The notes beneath the pieces are model-generated. The model saw only the letters and a list, made by a program, of their open reading frames with translations, did not search any database and was not told the DNA's origin. Positions 18,543-26,837 of a stretch of DNA of 64,000 bases are shown here, one piece after another. The translations under genes and the position numbers were made by a program. The stretch covers positions 78,439 through 142,438 of the forward strand of contig JBBCJI010000021.1 in assembly GCA_037190845.1 (NCBI GenBank). Reading direction: 5' to 3'. Source of the DNA: JBEBVQ01 sp037190845. Lineage in GTDB: Bacteria; Bacteroidota; Bacteroidia; Chitinophagales; Chitinophagaceae. How positions within the stretch are numbered: position 1 is the stretch's first letter; each line of letters opens with the position of its first letter.

Positions 18543-18676
18543 ATTAATATAAATGAATCAATTAGTTTAATAATCAGAAACTTCAAAAACGCAAAGCAAA
18601 ATACAAATAAGCCCTGTATAAAGTCATATTTTTGCTGCAAAATATTCTCATACAATAAAAAGCTGCCTTCCGATCC

Positions 18677-19495
18677 ATGCCTGCTGCCAGCATTATTATA
18701 TCCGTTTACAACCGTATTGACTTTTTGAAGCTTGTGCTGGCCGGATTTGAGATGCAGACAGAACAGGATTTTGAGATTATCATATCAGACGATGGTTCAG
18801 GTGCAGATTTTGTTAATGAGGTGAACCGGATCATCTCTGCAAGCAACATGAACATCCGGCACAATCACCATGAAGACCTCGGATTCCGGAAAAACCGGAT
18901 ATTAAACCAATCTATCCTGCTCGCAGACTCCGGCTACCTGATTTTTGTAGACGGCGACTGCATCCCCCACCCTGCATTTGTGGAAGAACACCTGAAAAAC
19001 AAGGAACATGGTGTTTGCCTGGCAGGACGACGTGTGGATCTTTCCGAAGGAATTACCCGTAGCCTTACCCCGGAAAATATCAGCAACGGAATATTACAAT
19101 CCACCGGCATGAAGTGCCGCATGTTTGCCGAATACTTCCGCATGCGTTTATTTCATGTGATGAATGGCATCTATTTCAAAAATAAAACATTAAGAAAATT
19201 CTCCAACAGAAAAGAACGTGGACTGCTTGGCGCCAACTTCTCCCTGCACCGGGAAGACATGATGGCCATCAATGGATTTGACGAACGGTACACCACCGCC
19301 ACTTATGGGGAAGATTCAGATGTAGAATTACGGTTGCGCCTGTATGGTATTCGACTCCGGACTGTGCTTAATATAGCAGTCCAGTATCATTGCTACCACA
19401 AGCCGCTGTCCCGGCCGGAAGCAAGCCGCATTCAATACGATATAGCATTGGCAGAGCAAAGGGCATATACCCCTTATGGCATTATCAAGAACTAG
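18677..19495 (+). CDS. Family 2 glycosyltransferase
   Basis: 272 residues of GT-A fold. The start is ASIIISVYNRIDFL, the nucleotide-sugar contact is SDDGSG near 36-41, and the metal-binding DxD-type motif is VDGDC near 92-96. An acceptor-side segment GLLGANFSLHREDM and TYGEDSDVEL follow, with the acidic ED pair of the second half. The C-terminal portion resembles the galactosyltransferase C-terminal family seen with such enzymes. It is soluble or peripheral, with no membrane helix. It probably adds a sugar to a surface glycan. The FkbM methyltransferase that follows 25 bp later suggests a methylated glycan. The donor and acceptor are unknown. Confidence 0.88.
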   Translation: MPAASIIISVYNRIDFLKLVLAGFEMQTEQDFEIIISDDGSGADFVNEVNRIISASNMNIRHNHHEDLGFRKNRILNQSILLADSGYLIFVDGDCIPHPAFVEEHLKNKEHGVCLAGRRVDLSEGITRSLTPENISNGILQSTGMKCRMFAEYFRMRLFHVMNGIYFKNKTLRKFSNRKERGLLGANFSLHREDMMAINGFDERYTTATYGEDSDVELRLRLYGIRLRTVLNIAVQYHCYHKPLSRPEASRIQYDIALAEQRAYTPYGIIKN

Positions 19496-19520
19496 TAAAA
19501 ACATACACCCACCCGGGCAC

Positions 19521-20186
19521 ATGAAACAGATCTACCGGAAATCAAAAAAAAGAAATCTGACCTACCGGCATGTATGCGAAGTAGGCGTCTACCTGCCTGA
19601 GACTTCCAATGTGATAGACTTCATAAAAGACGGCATCCGGGCTACCCTTGTGGAAGCTGACCCGGAAACAGTAGAAAAAATAAGAGCATATTTTAAAGGA
19701 TATAACATTCAGCTCCATCCTTGTGCTGTCTGGGAACGTAACGGAACTATCAAACTATCGAAAGCCCAAGCGTCTACTTTTGTCAGCGAACTAAAATCAA
19801 GTCCGGCCATCGAAAACGACCGGTACGAAATAAAAGAGTCGGAAACATTTGAAGTTTCGTGCAAGGCATTCAGCGAAATAGATACTGGAGATATAGACCT
19901 TTTATCAATTGATATAGAAGGAAGTGAATGGTTCGTAATAAAGCATTTAATCAGCAGACCAAAGACAATATCTGTCGAAACTCATGGAAAATATTATACA
20001 AATCCATACATTCATGAAATCAAAAAGTGGATGCAGGATAACGATTATATTACATGGTACAAAGACGGAAGCGATACCGTATTCATCCAAAAAAGATTAT
20101 TTACCCCTTCATGGAAAGACAAAGTATATATAGCATTCAATAACTTGAAAATCAGGTGGAAAAAGCTAAAGAGATTATTCAAATAA
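19521..20186 (+). CDS. FkbM family methyltransferase
   Basis: 221 residues from the ATG at 19521; an earlier in-frame start at 19476 would overlap the glycosyltransferase by 20 bp. A Rossmann SAM-binding motif (VCEVGVYLPETS, a variant of the usual GANxG) sits near the N-terminus. VEADP follows near residue 50 and DLLSIDIEGSEWFVIK near 140, which are hallmarks of FkbM-type O-methyltransferases. The C-terminal 40 residues are basic (KDKVY...RWKKLKRLFK). The second half of the gene is noticeably A+T-rich compared with its neighbours, a weak hint of recent acquisition. It is very likely co-transcribed with the glycosyltransferase and methylates a sugar of the same glycan. Confidence 0.82.
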   Translation: MKQIYRKSKKRNLTYRHVCEVGVYLPETSNVIDFIKDGIRATLVEADPETVEKIRAYFKGYNIQLHPCAVWERNGTIKLSKAQASTFVSELKSSPAIENDRYEIKESETFEVSCKAFSEIDTGDIDLLSIDIEGSEWFVIKHLISRPKTISVETHGKYYTNPYIHEIKKWMQDNDYITWYKDGSDTVFIQKRLFTPSWKDKVYIAFNNLKIRWKKLKRLFK

Positions 20187-20388
20187 GCCGTGCCGGCATT
20201 TATAGAATATTAAGTACACAACCCTGCCAGATCGTTGAACAGAAGGAATCCAAATCGAAATAAAAACTACAGATAGACGATGTAATTAATTGATTTAAAA
20301 TAAAATAATGAAGTATAAGTTTCAGATAGAACTAATACGCTTACAACGTCAGACATCCCTCCCCTAAAAAAACAATATACACAACCGG

Positions 20389-20856
20389 CTAATCAAAAGA
20401 ACGATCTACAAACACCGGCTTCAATCCGTATTGCCATAAATGTTTTTTGGCATCAGGATATTGTTCGAGCTGTGGAACAGACCATGTATAGATCCATATA
20501 GCGTTATCAAACCGGCTTACCTGGTGGGGCATAAACACAACAGACATACCTAATTGCTGCGGCTCTACTCCCACCAGTATAATATTACGGGGTTGCAGCC
20601 GGTCTTTTAAACGATGCCAGGCAATGAATTTATCAGACGGAAGCTCAAGAAAATTATAGTGTCGTTCCTCAAGTTTGCAAGCCTGCAGCATTTTTAACAA
20701 TTGGGCTTTATCTCTGCCGTCATTACCGAGCGGGCAACTTATGACCAATGTGTCCCGGGATGCCATCTCTCCGGTAAAAACATCAGGCTCTTCCCAGAAA
20801 TCGTTTATCTGGTCCGACACTACAGGTGTGTTAAAGATATCCGGCAAACTGTCCAT
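20389..20856 (-). CDS. Small alpha/beta protein, possibly HolD (DNA polymerase III psi)-like
   Basis: 155 residues, no signal peptide or membrane segment. The order of secondary-structure-like segments is: strand TLVISCPLG, helix KAQLLKMLQACKL, strand/helix YNFLELPSDKFIAW, helix, strand NIILVGVEPQQLG, and a final helix VPQLEQYPDAKKHLWQYG followed by an aromatic tail. From memory, the E. coli psi subunit has a similar order, including an L-x2-L...NPTARAALWQQI-type final helix. That is a pattern comparison, not an alignment score. The gene is divergent from ilvE. If the resemblance fails, it remains a conserved hypothetical protein. Confidence 0.55.
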   Translation of the reverse strand: MDSLPDIFNTPVVSDQINDFWEEPDVFTGEMASRDTLVISCPLGNDGRDKAQLLKMLQACKLEERHYNFLELPSDKFIAWHRLKDRLQPRNIILVGVEPQQLGMSVVFMPHQVSRFDNAIWIYTWSVPQLEQYPDAKKHLWQYGLKPVFVDRSFD

Positions 20857-20966
20857 AAACTGTCATTTTCAAAGGTATGTAAGCAGTCACTTACCCGATG
20901 TTTCTGTTTTTTTTTGTTTCTTTGCCGCGAAGCTAATGATTTTAATTCTTAAAAAGCATTGAGCAT

Positions 20967-22037
20967 ATGAGCTTATACACGATAGAAGATATGCCGGTAC
21001 AAAAAACAGAAAAAAGCAGGATTTACGAGTTAGACCCGGCAAACATACAGTTTGGCAAACTTTACTCAGACCATATGTTGTGCGCCCGTTACACCAACGG
21101 ACAGTGGGACGCACCTGATATACGCCCGTATAGCAATATCAGCCTAAGCCCCGCAACGACATTCATTCACTACGGGCAGGCAATATTTGAAGGCGTTAAA
21201 GCCTATAAACAGCAGAATGGCACGGTTGGTATATTCCGCCCTTATGATAACTGGAAGCGGATGAACCGTTCCGCCAAACGCATGGCCATGCCGGATGTTC
21301 CTGAAGAAATTTTTGTGGATGGTATGCGGCAGTTGATTGATCTGGACCGGGACTGGGTACCGGCGCCGGAGGGTTCTTCTTTATATATCCGTCCGTTTAT
21401 GTTTGCCGTGGATGAATACATCGGTGTAAAACCTGCCGAGCAGTTCGAATTTATGATCATTACCAGCCCGGCCGGCCCCTATTACAGCAAACCGGTATCC
21501 ATTTACGTTCAGGATAAATATGTACGTGCATTCCCCGGAGGGATCGGGTATACCAAAGCGGCCGGCAACTATGGAATGAGCATGTACCCCACCATGCAGA
21601 TCCGTAAAATGGGATATGATCAAATCCTGTGGACGGATGGATTCGAGCATAAATACGTACAGGAAATCGGAACAATGAATGTATTCTTCATCATTGACGG
21701 CAAAGCCTGCACACCTGAGCTTTCAGAAACCATACTCAGCGGTATCACACGTGATAGCGTTATAACCCTGCTCCGTGATAAGGGTATTGAAGTAGAAGAA
21801 CGCCCTATAAGCATCCATGAACTGGCTGCAGCATATAAGGCAGGAAAACTGACAGAAGCGTTCGGAACCGGCACCGCTGCATCTATCGCACCGATCGCTT
21901 CCCTTACCTACAATGAAGACCGGATGGAATTGCCGCCGGTAGCAGGATGGGAAATAACCAACTGGCTCAATAAAGAACTCAGCGATATCCGCTACGGAAG
22001 GAAGGAAGATGTACACGGATGGATGATGCATGTTTAA
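20967..22037 (+). CDS. ilvE: Branched-chain amino acid aminotransferase
   Basis: 356 residues of the class IV PLP-dependent aminotransferases, long (BCAT/eukaryote-like) type. It interconverts leucine, isoleucine and valine with their 2-oxo acids using 2-oxoglutarate. The PLP lysine is Lys197 in GYTKAAGNYG. Other family marks are GQAIFEGVKAYK near 70, SLYIRPFM near 130, VQEIGTMNVFF near 230 and GTGTAASIAPI near 305, which binds the cofactor phosphate. The start ATG at 20967 gives the usual N-terminus. An inverted repeat follows immediately after the stop and probably ends the transcript. Confidence 0.93.
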   Translation: MSLYTIEDMPVQKTEKSRIYELDPANIQFGKLYSDHMLCARYTNGQWDAPDIRPYSNISLSPATTFIHYGQAIFEGVKAYKQQNGTVGIFRPYDNWKRMNRSAKRMAMPDVPEEIFVDGMRQLIDLDRDWVPAPEGSSLYIRPFMFAVDEYIGVKPAEQFEFMIITSPAGPYYSKPVSIYVQDKYVRAFPGGIGYTKAAGNYGMSMYPTMQIRKMGYDQILWTDGFEHKYVQEIGTMNVFFIIDGKACTPELSETILSGITRDSVITLLRDKGIEVEERPISIHELAAAYKAGKLTEAFGTGTAASIAPIASLTYNEDRMELPPVAGWEITNWLNKELSDIRYGRKEDVHGWMMHV

Positions 22038-22038
22038 T

Positions 22039-22092
22039 GAGTTATGAATGATGAATTATGAGTTGAGCTTATTCACTCATCATTCATAACTC
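22039..22092. repeat. 16-bp inverted repeat between ilvE and the kinase gene
   Basis: GAGTTATGAATGATGA (22039-22054) is the exact reverse complement of 22077-22092. The internal sequence repeats the ATGAATTATGAG theme. It sits between the two converging stop codons and can fold in transcripts from either side. Confidence 0.75.
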
Positions 22093-22096
22093 ATAA

Positions 22097-22732
22097 CTAA
22101 AAAAGTCCGTGCAGTTGCGCGTCAATCCGTCTTACTACTTCTGCAAAGTCTGCGTCATTTTCGGTAAAATCAAGATTGTCAATATCAATGACCAGTAATG
22201 GTCCGTCTGTGTATTGCTCTATCCATTTGTCATAAAATCCGTTAAGGCGCTTCAGATAATCCAGCCGGATATTCTCTTCATAGTCACGGCCACGCTTCTG
22301 TATCTGGTCGACCAGCTTAGGCACGGAAGCTTTCAGATAAATCAGGAGATCCGGTGGGCTTACAAGCGACTTCAGGGTCTGAAAAAGCGAGGCATAATTC
22401 TCAAAATCACGACGGGTCATTAATCCCATCTCATACAGGTTGGGGGCAAAGATATAGGCATCTTCATAGATCGTCCGGTCCTGTATCACCGTATCCTTAC
22501 CATTCCGGATATGGATCAGATGCTGGAGCCGTGTATTCAGGAAGTATATCTGCAGATTGAATGACCACCGGTGCATCTCTTCATAGAAGTCTACCAGATA
22601 CGGATTCCGATCCACATCTTCGAAATGAGGCGTCCATTTGAAATGGCGGGCCAGCATACTGGTCAGTGTAGTTTTGCCGGCGCCGATATTTCCTGCTACG
22701 GCAATATGCTTGGTGATGGATTTGGGAGGCAT
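22097..22732 (-). CDS. Deoxynucleoside kinase (dAdo/dGuo/dCyd kinase family)
   Basis: 211 residues from the ATG at 22732; the frame extends upstream into the 38-bp palindrome, but the P-loop then lies too deep. The ATP-binding loop GNIGAGKTT is at about 15-23. The DRS-type signature appears as IQDRTIYEDAYIF, and the lid KRGRDYEENI supplies arginines for phosphate transfer. It phosphorylates deoxynucleosides for dNTP salvage, which complements the ribonucleotide reductase genes at 43-46 kb. The exact base preference is not deducible. It is on the same strand as trpS, separated by the palindrome. Confidence 0.9.
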   Translation of the reverse strand: MPPKSITKHIAVAGNIGAGKTTLTSMLARHFKWTPHFEDVDRNPYLVDFYEEMHRWSFNLQIYFLNTRLQHLIHIRNGKDTVIQDRTIYEDAYIFAPNLYEMGLMTRRDFENYASLFQTLKSLVSPPDLLIYLKASVPKLVDQIQKRGRDYEENIRLDYLKRLNGFYDKWIEQYTDGPLLVIDIDNLDFTENDADFAEVVRRIDAQLHGLF

Positions 22733-22761
22733 ACGTGTAAATATAAATAATATTATTGTAT

Positions 22762-22799
22762 CGCACGTAGAGACGCAATGCATTGCGTCTCTACGTGCG
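22762..22799. repeat. perfect 38-bp palindrome
   Basis: The 19-base left arm 22762-22780 (CGCACGTAGAGACGCAATG) is repeated as its exact reverse complement at 22781-22799 with no loop. It fills most of the 70-bp gap between the trpS stop and the deoxynucleoside kinase start. Similar GTAGAGACG-type palindromes occur as interspersed repeats in cyanobacteria and other phyla (recalled, not searched). Confidence 0.9.
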
Positions 22800-22802
22800 G
22801 AA

Positions 22803-23816
22803 TTAATAATAATGAATACCGATCAGCCTGCGCGCCTCGGCAATCGTCCGGGCAGCGCTTTCCCTGGCTTTCCCGGCTCCGTTCTTCAATATCTTCCGCA
22901 GACCCTCCTCATCCTGCTGTAATTCCGCTGTACGCTCCCGTATCGGCCTGATAAATGAAACCAGATCTTCAGCCAGTTGCTTTTTAAAATCACCATAGCG
23001 GATCACCACATTGCCGGCAGATGACTTATTGTAGTCGTTTTCAAACTGAGCCGTAGTTTCCTGCTTCCCGGTCAGCCGCATCAGTGTAAACAGGTTTTCG
23101 ATATAATCAGGCTTGGGGCTGTTTTCCTCGGCTGGTCCGGTGTCTGTTTTTGCCTTCATCACCTTTTTCCGGATCGTTTCATCATCATCGCTCAGGTAGA
23201 TAGTAGCATTGACATTCTCACTCTTGCTCATTTTCCCATTACCATCAAGGCTCAGGATCTTCACCGTATTACTGTCAAAGCGAAAGACCTGCGGCTCAGG
23301 AAACAGCTCACCATAACGGTTATTATATCGCTGTGCAAAATTGCGCGCCATCTCCAGATGCTGCTCCTGGTCTTTACCTACGGGCACCTTTACTGCCCGG
23401 TGTATCAGAATATCTGCAGCCATCAGCACCGGATAAGTCAACAGACCGGCATTTACATTATCCGGGCTCAGGCGTACTTTATCCTTGAATGTCGGAACTT
23501 TTTCTAACTCACCTTTATAAGCCAGCATGTTCAGCATCAGGTACAACTCAGGGATCTCCGGGATATCGCTTTGCACATACAGGGCAACTTTATCCGGATC
23601 CAGACCACTGGCGATATTCTCCGCAACAACACGGAATACATTTGCTTTCAGATCTTTGGGATCGGGATGTGTGGTCAGGGAGTGATAATCTGCTACAAAA
23701 AAATAGCAGTTATAATCTTCCTGCATCTGTATATAATTATGGATTGCACCAAAATAATTTCCCAGATGGAGGAGGCCGGTAGAGCGGATGCCGCTCACAA
23801 CAATCTCTTTACTCAT
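22803..23816 (-). CDS. trpS: Tryptophanyl-tRNA synthetase
   Basis: 337 residues from the ATG at 23816; the longer frame starts at a TTG and adds four residues. It is a class I aminoacyl-tRNA synthetase that charges tRNA-Trp. The HIGH-equivalent is TGLLHLGNYFG and the KMSKS loop is present as GKMSKSENV. Other typical segments are FVADYHSLTTHPDP and GKDQEQHLEMARNFAQRYN. Length is normal for bacterial TrpRS. The final residues overlap no other gene, and the downstream palindrome may act on its mRNA end. Confidence 0.95.
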   Translation of the reverse strand: MSKEIVVSGIRSTGLLHLGNYFGAIHNYIQMQEDYNCYFFVADYHSLTTHPDPKDLKANVFRVVAENIASGLDPDKVALYVQSDIPEIPELYLMLNMLAYKGELEKVPTFKDKVRLSPDNVNAGLLTYPVLMAADILIHRAVKVPVGKDQEQHLEMARNFAQRYNNRYGELFPEPQVFRFDSNTVKILSLDGNGKMSKSENVNATIYLSDDDETIRKKVMKAKTDTGPAEENSPKPDYIENLFTLMRLTGKQETTAQFENDYNKSSAGNVVIRYGDFKKQLAEDLVSFIRPIRERTAELQQDEEGLRKILKNGAGKARESAARTIAEARRLIGIHYY

Positions 23817-23888
23817 AACAGGCGGCAAGATACAAAAGCGGTTTTAGTCTTTTACCAAAAAAAATAAATCCGCTGACCCCGGAATTAC

Positions 23889-24536
23889 CTAACGAGCCAG
23901 CAGCCTCATTTCGATCGCCTTTTTTACCAGGCCGGCGGTATTTTTAGCCTGGAGCTTATGCAACAGGCTCAGCCGGTGGCATTCAATTGTCCGGATGCTT
24001 ACAGAAAGGCTTTCGGCGATCTCCTGGTTGGTCAGCTCATCTGTTATCAGCTGCAGCACTTCTTTTTCACGACGCGTAAGGAGTGCGCCCAGGTCATCAG
24101 CCTGCTTTTTCTTTTTGATAATATTGCTCAGTAACTGCCTGCTCAATGCATCATCAAGAAAATATTCTCCGTTATATGCCTGTTCTATTGCCTGTATTAA
24201 ACGGGAATGGTCCGTAGTGCTTTTCAGCAGGTAACCCATACACCCGATCTGCATCATATCTTCTACCTGGTGGGTGGCCTCCATACTGGTCAGAATGATG
24301 ATCCGGATGTCAGGATAAAGCTTCAGCACCTTTCCGGCCAGTTCATGGCCTGTAATATCAGGCAATTGCATATCCAGCAGGAGCACATCCGGCTGTGTTT
24401 CTGCCAGCGCCGTCAATAAAGCATGGCCGGATGTATAGCACCCCATGCATTCAATATGCTCTGCTGAGGAGATCACATTCTTCAGGCCGGTGATAACCAA
24501 AGGGTGATCATCAGTTATTACCACTTTGATAGCCAT
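23889..24536 (-). CDS. LuxR/NarL-type response regulator (locus C, paired)
   Basis: 215 residues from the ATG at 24536 (the frame begins further upstream, but MAIKVVITDDHPLVI is the natural receiver start). The phospho-acceptor is Asp55 (VLLLDMQLPD) and the conserved Lys is in GYLLKSTTD. The LuxR domain spans about 148-213 (LTRREKEVLQLITDELTNQEIAESL, SIRTIECHRL). It lies 66 bp after the kinase gene in the same direction. It is much closer to the orphan regulator at 38081 than to the locus A or B regulators: both share the unusual NIIKKKKQ/NIIRKKKQ linker and the ECHRLSLLHKL recognition helix region. The two probably read similar DNA sites. Confidence 0.92.
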   Translation of the reverse strand: MAIKVVITDDHPLVITGLKNVISSAEHIECMGCYTSGHALLTALAETQPDVLLLDMQLPDITGHELAGKVLKLYPDIRIIILTSMEATHQVEDMMQIGCMGYLLKSTTDHSRLIQAIEQAYNGEYFLDDALSRQLLSNIIKKKKQADDLGALLTRREKEVLQLITDELTNQEIAESLSVSIRTIECHRLSLLHKLQAKNTAGLVKKAIEMRLLAR

Positions 24537-24602
24537 ATCCAATACCTTTTCAAAGCAATAATAATCAATTTTCGGGTAAAAGGGCAATCCCCTTTTACCG
24601 GG

Positions 24603-26582
24603 TTATGCTACGGGCACCGGGACTTCTGCATACACCGTAAGCCCGTTTTCGGAGCTGATAAATTCCACTACTCCATTCAACGCTGCGATACGCTGCCGGA
24701 TATGGTATAACCCGGTGCCTTTCTGCAACACGTCCGGGTCTTTAAAACCCTGGCCGTCATCTTCTACCGTCAGATCGAGCAGATCCAGCTGACAGTTTAT
24801 CTGCACCAGGATATTAGCAGCATTGGCATATTTCAATGCATTCTGTACCAGCTCCTGGATCATACGATATACGGAAAGCGCTACTTGCGGCTCCAGCGAC
24901 GGGCACACACCGGAGCTCATGAAATGGATACGCGTTGCATATTCGTTATCCATTTTATTACAAAAGTCCTCCAGCGATTTCAGCAATCCGCTTTTTATAA
25001 CCGTCTCAGGCATCAGGTTATGCGCTGTTTTACGCAAATCCTGCATGGTTTCATCAAGATATTTAAACCCCTGCTCAAAAGCCTTTTTATCCGGCTGGTC
25101 TTGCTGGAGCAGGCTGCTGAATGTAAGCTTTACTGCCGTAAGCTGACTTACAATCCCATCATGAAGCTCATGAGCAATACGGCTGCGCTCCTGCTCCTCT
25201 CCTTCCATTACAGCATTAAGGCGTTTTATTTCCTGATCCTTTTCAAGAGACTTAATGCGCTCATTATGGATCCGCTGCCGGTATCTGTAGCGAGCAAAGA
25301 CAAGCACACCGATCATGCATACAGCCCCGGCAACGCCCCAAAGAATAAACCTCGTTTGCTGTAGTTTTTGTTCTTTTTGTGACAGGAGCAATCGTTGCGA
25401 AGTAAGCTCAAGATCTTTCTCCGAGGTGCGATAGCGCACATCAAGCTCATTGATGATACGCTGATTTTCAACTTTATCGATACTGTCATTCAGATCCATA
25501 TACCGCTCCAGGCTCTGAAGCGACTGCTGATAGGCTCCCGATTCGGAGTAGGCTACCGCCAGCATCTTGTATGCAAGCGCTTTCTGTTCAAGCGCATCGG
25601 ACTGCTCAGCCGCAGCAAGCGCCTTCATCGCGTAATGTAATGTTTGCTTATAATCATGACGGATGAGGTATACTTTAGCCAGGTAGAAATAAATAGCCGG
25701 GGTCGATGCATCACCTTTGTCTGTAAGGCCTTTTTTCAGAAAGTATTCTGCCGAATCCAGCATACCGGTGCTGGTATACATATTGCCCATATTGACCAGC
25801 ACGTTCCGGAGCATATGTACATTGCCCGACTTCTCTGCGAGGCTTATTGCCCTGCGATAATAGATCATTGAAGAATCATACTGCTTCATGCGGTCGTAGG
25901 AAAGCGCCGTCAGGTTTTCCACCGCGATCATTTGATAAGACAATGTATCGCCTCCCCAGCCGATTGCACGGGCTTTTTCCAGATAATGCAACGCCCGCCG
26001 GGGCGTTCCCTCCTTATGCCATATCGCAGCAATATTGGTGTATATCAATACAAGCTGGCCGGAGTCGACATCAGGAGCTGTGCGTAATTCAGACAATGCA
26101 TAATCAAGATACTGGTAGGCAAGTGCAAACTTTCCCTGCCGGACCCGCAGATTGCTGGCATTATTATACCAGTTGACCAACAGCACGTTTTTCTTCCCTC
26201 CTGCCATAAAACAGTATGGCCATGCCGACTGCAACGCCCGGGCAGCCTCCGAAAACTTACCCTCAGCAGTGAACACACCGGCAAGGCCGATAAGGGCATG
26301 GGCTACGCCGCCGGCGAACTGTTTTTCCCGGCTGTATGCCAGCGCTTCCTGCAGCAGCCTGACTGCGCCTTCATGAGACACATGCCGTACAACCTCCGAA
26401 CTGTCGAATAACTTCTTTAGATAGGCGCTGTCTGCAACAGATAATTGTGTAGATATAGACGGACTTTCAGGATTATATTTCAGGGCTGTTTCCTGCGCAT
26501 AAACTTTAAAAACCGGGACGCATGACACAATCATTATGACCATTGCCATACGCACCAATACATTTATGCTTACATATCTCAT
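24603..26582 (-). CDS. TPR-sensor histidine kinase (locus C)
   Basis: 659 residues. The N-terminal signal/anchor (about 1-28) is followed by a TPR-rich periplasmic sensor (about 50-390) and a transmembrane helix (about 404-424, FILWGVAGAVCMIGVLVF). The HisKA_3 domain has phospho-His in IAHELHDGIVSQL near 470. The HATPase N box is ELVQNALKYANAA and the lid is DDGQGF...GTGL. It has the same class and layout as the kinases of loci A and B, but the sensor part is more diverged. It lies downstream, in the same direction, of the RCC1/type B cassettes, separated from them by a terminator. Confidence 0.92.
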   Translation of the reverse strand: MRYVSINVLVRMAMVIMIVSCVPVFKVYAQETALKYNPESPSISTQLSVADSAYLKKLFDSSEVVRHVSHEGAVRLLQEALAYSREKQFAGGVAHALIGLAGVFTAEGKFSEAARALQSAWPYCFMAGGKKNVLLVNWYNNASNLRVRQGKFALAYQYLDYALSELRTAPDVDSGQLVLIYTNIAAIWHKEGTPRRALHYLEKARAIGWGGDTLSYQMIAVENLTALSYDRMKQYDSSMIYYRRAISLAEKSGNVHMLRNVLVNMGNMYTSTGMLDSAEYFLKKGLTDKGDASTPAIYFYLAKVYLIRHDYKQTLHYAMKALAAAEQSDALEQKALAYKMLAVAYSESGAYQQSLQSLERYMDLNDSIDKVENQRIINELDVRYRTSEKDLELTSQRLLLSQKEQKLQQTRFILWGVAGAVCMIGVLVFARYRYRQRIHNERIKSLEKDQEIKRLNAVMEGEEQERSRIAHELHDGIVSQLTAVKLTFSSLLQQDQPDKKAFEQGFKYLDETMQDLRKTAHNLMPETVIKSGLLKSLEDFCNKMDNEYATRIHFMSSGVCPSLEPQVALSVYRMIQELVQNALKYANAANILVQINCQLDLLDLTVEDDGQGFKDPDVLQKGTGLYHIRQRIAALNGVVEFISSENGLTVYAEVPVPVA

Positions 26583-26782
26583 AGCATGGCAGTCATTACG
26601 GCGCCGGCATTATTGTGCCGTAAGCATTACCCCATAAATTTATTATCAGACAAAAATTTCCGAAACGGCTGGACCAGATAATCATTTACCATGAACTTAT
26701 CAGGGAACAGATTCCTAAACAATAATACACATTTCTTTGGAAAATGGAAACGTAAAGGACGATTTTGAAACACATATAAAAT

Positions 26783-26821
26783 TCGAAGGGTCGTACCCGC
26801 TAACGGAGAACGACCCTTCGA
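26783..26821 (-). terminator. terminator of the locus C surface-protein operon
   Basis: TCGAAGGGTCGT (26783-26794) pairs with ACGACCCTTCGA (26810-26821). On the minus strand the stem is followed by a run of T residues (ATTTTAT). It lies 17 bp after the stop of the RCC1 gene and separates it from the kinase gene. Confidence 0.8.
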
Positions 26822-26837
26822 TTGAGACAAAAAAATA

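Noticed and set aside
19476..19521. upstream start of the FkbM methyltransferase overlapping the glycosyltransferase
   Set aside because: The extra 15 residues have no family support and the ATG at 19521 gives a clean start after the preceding stop.
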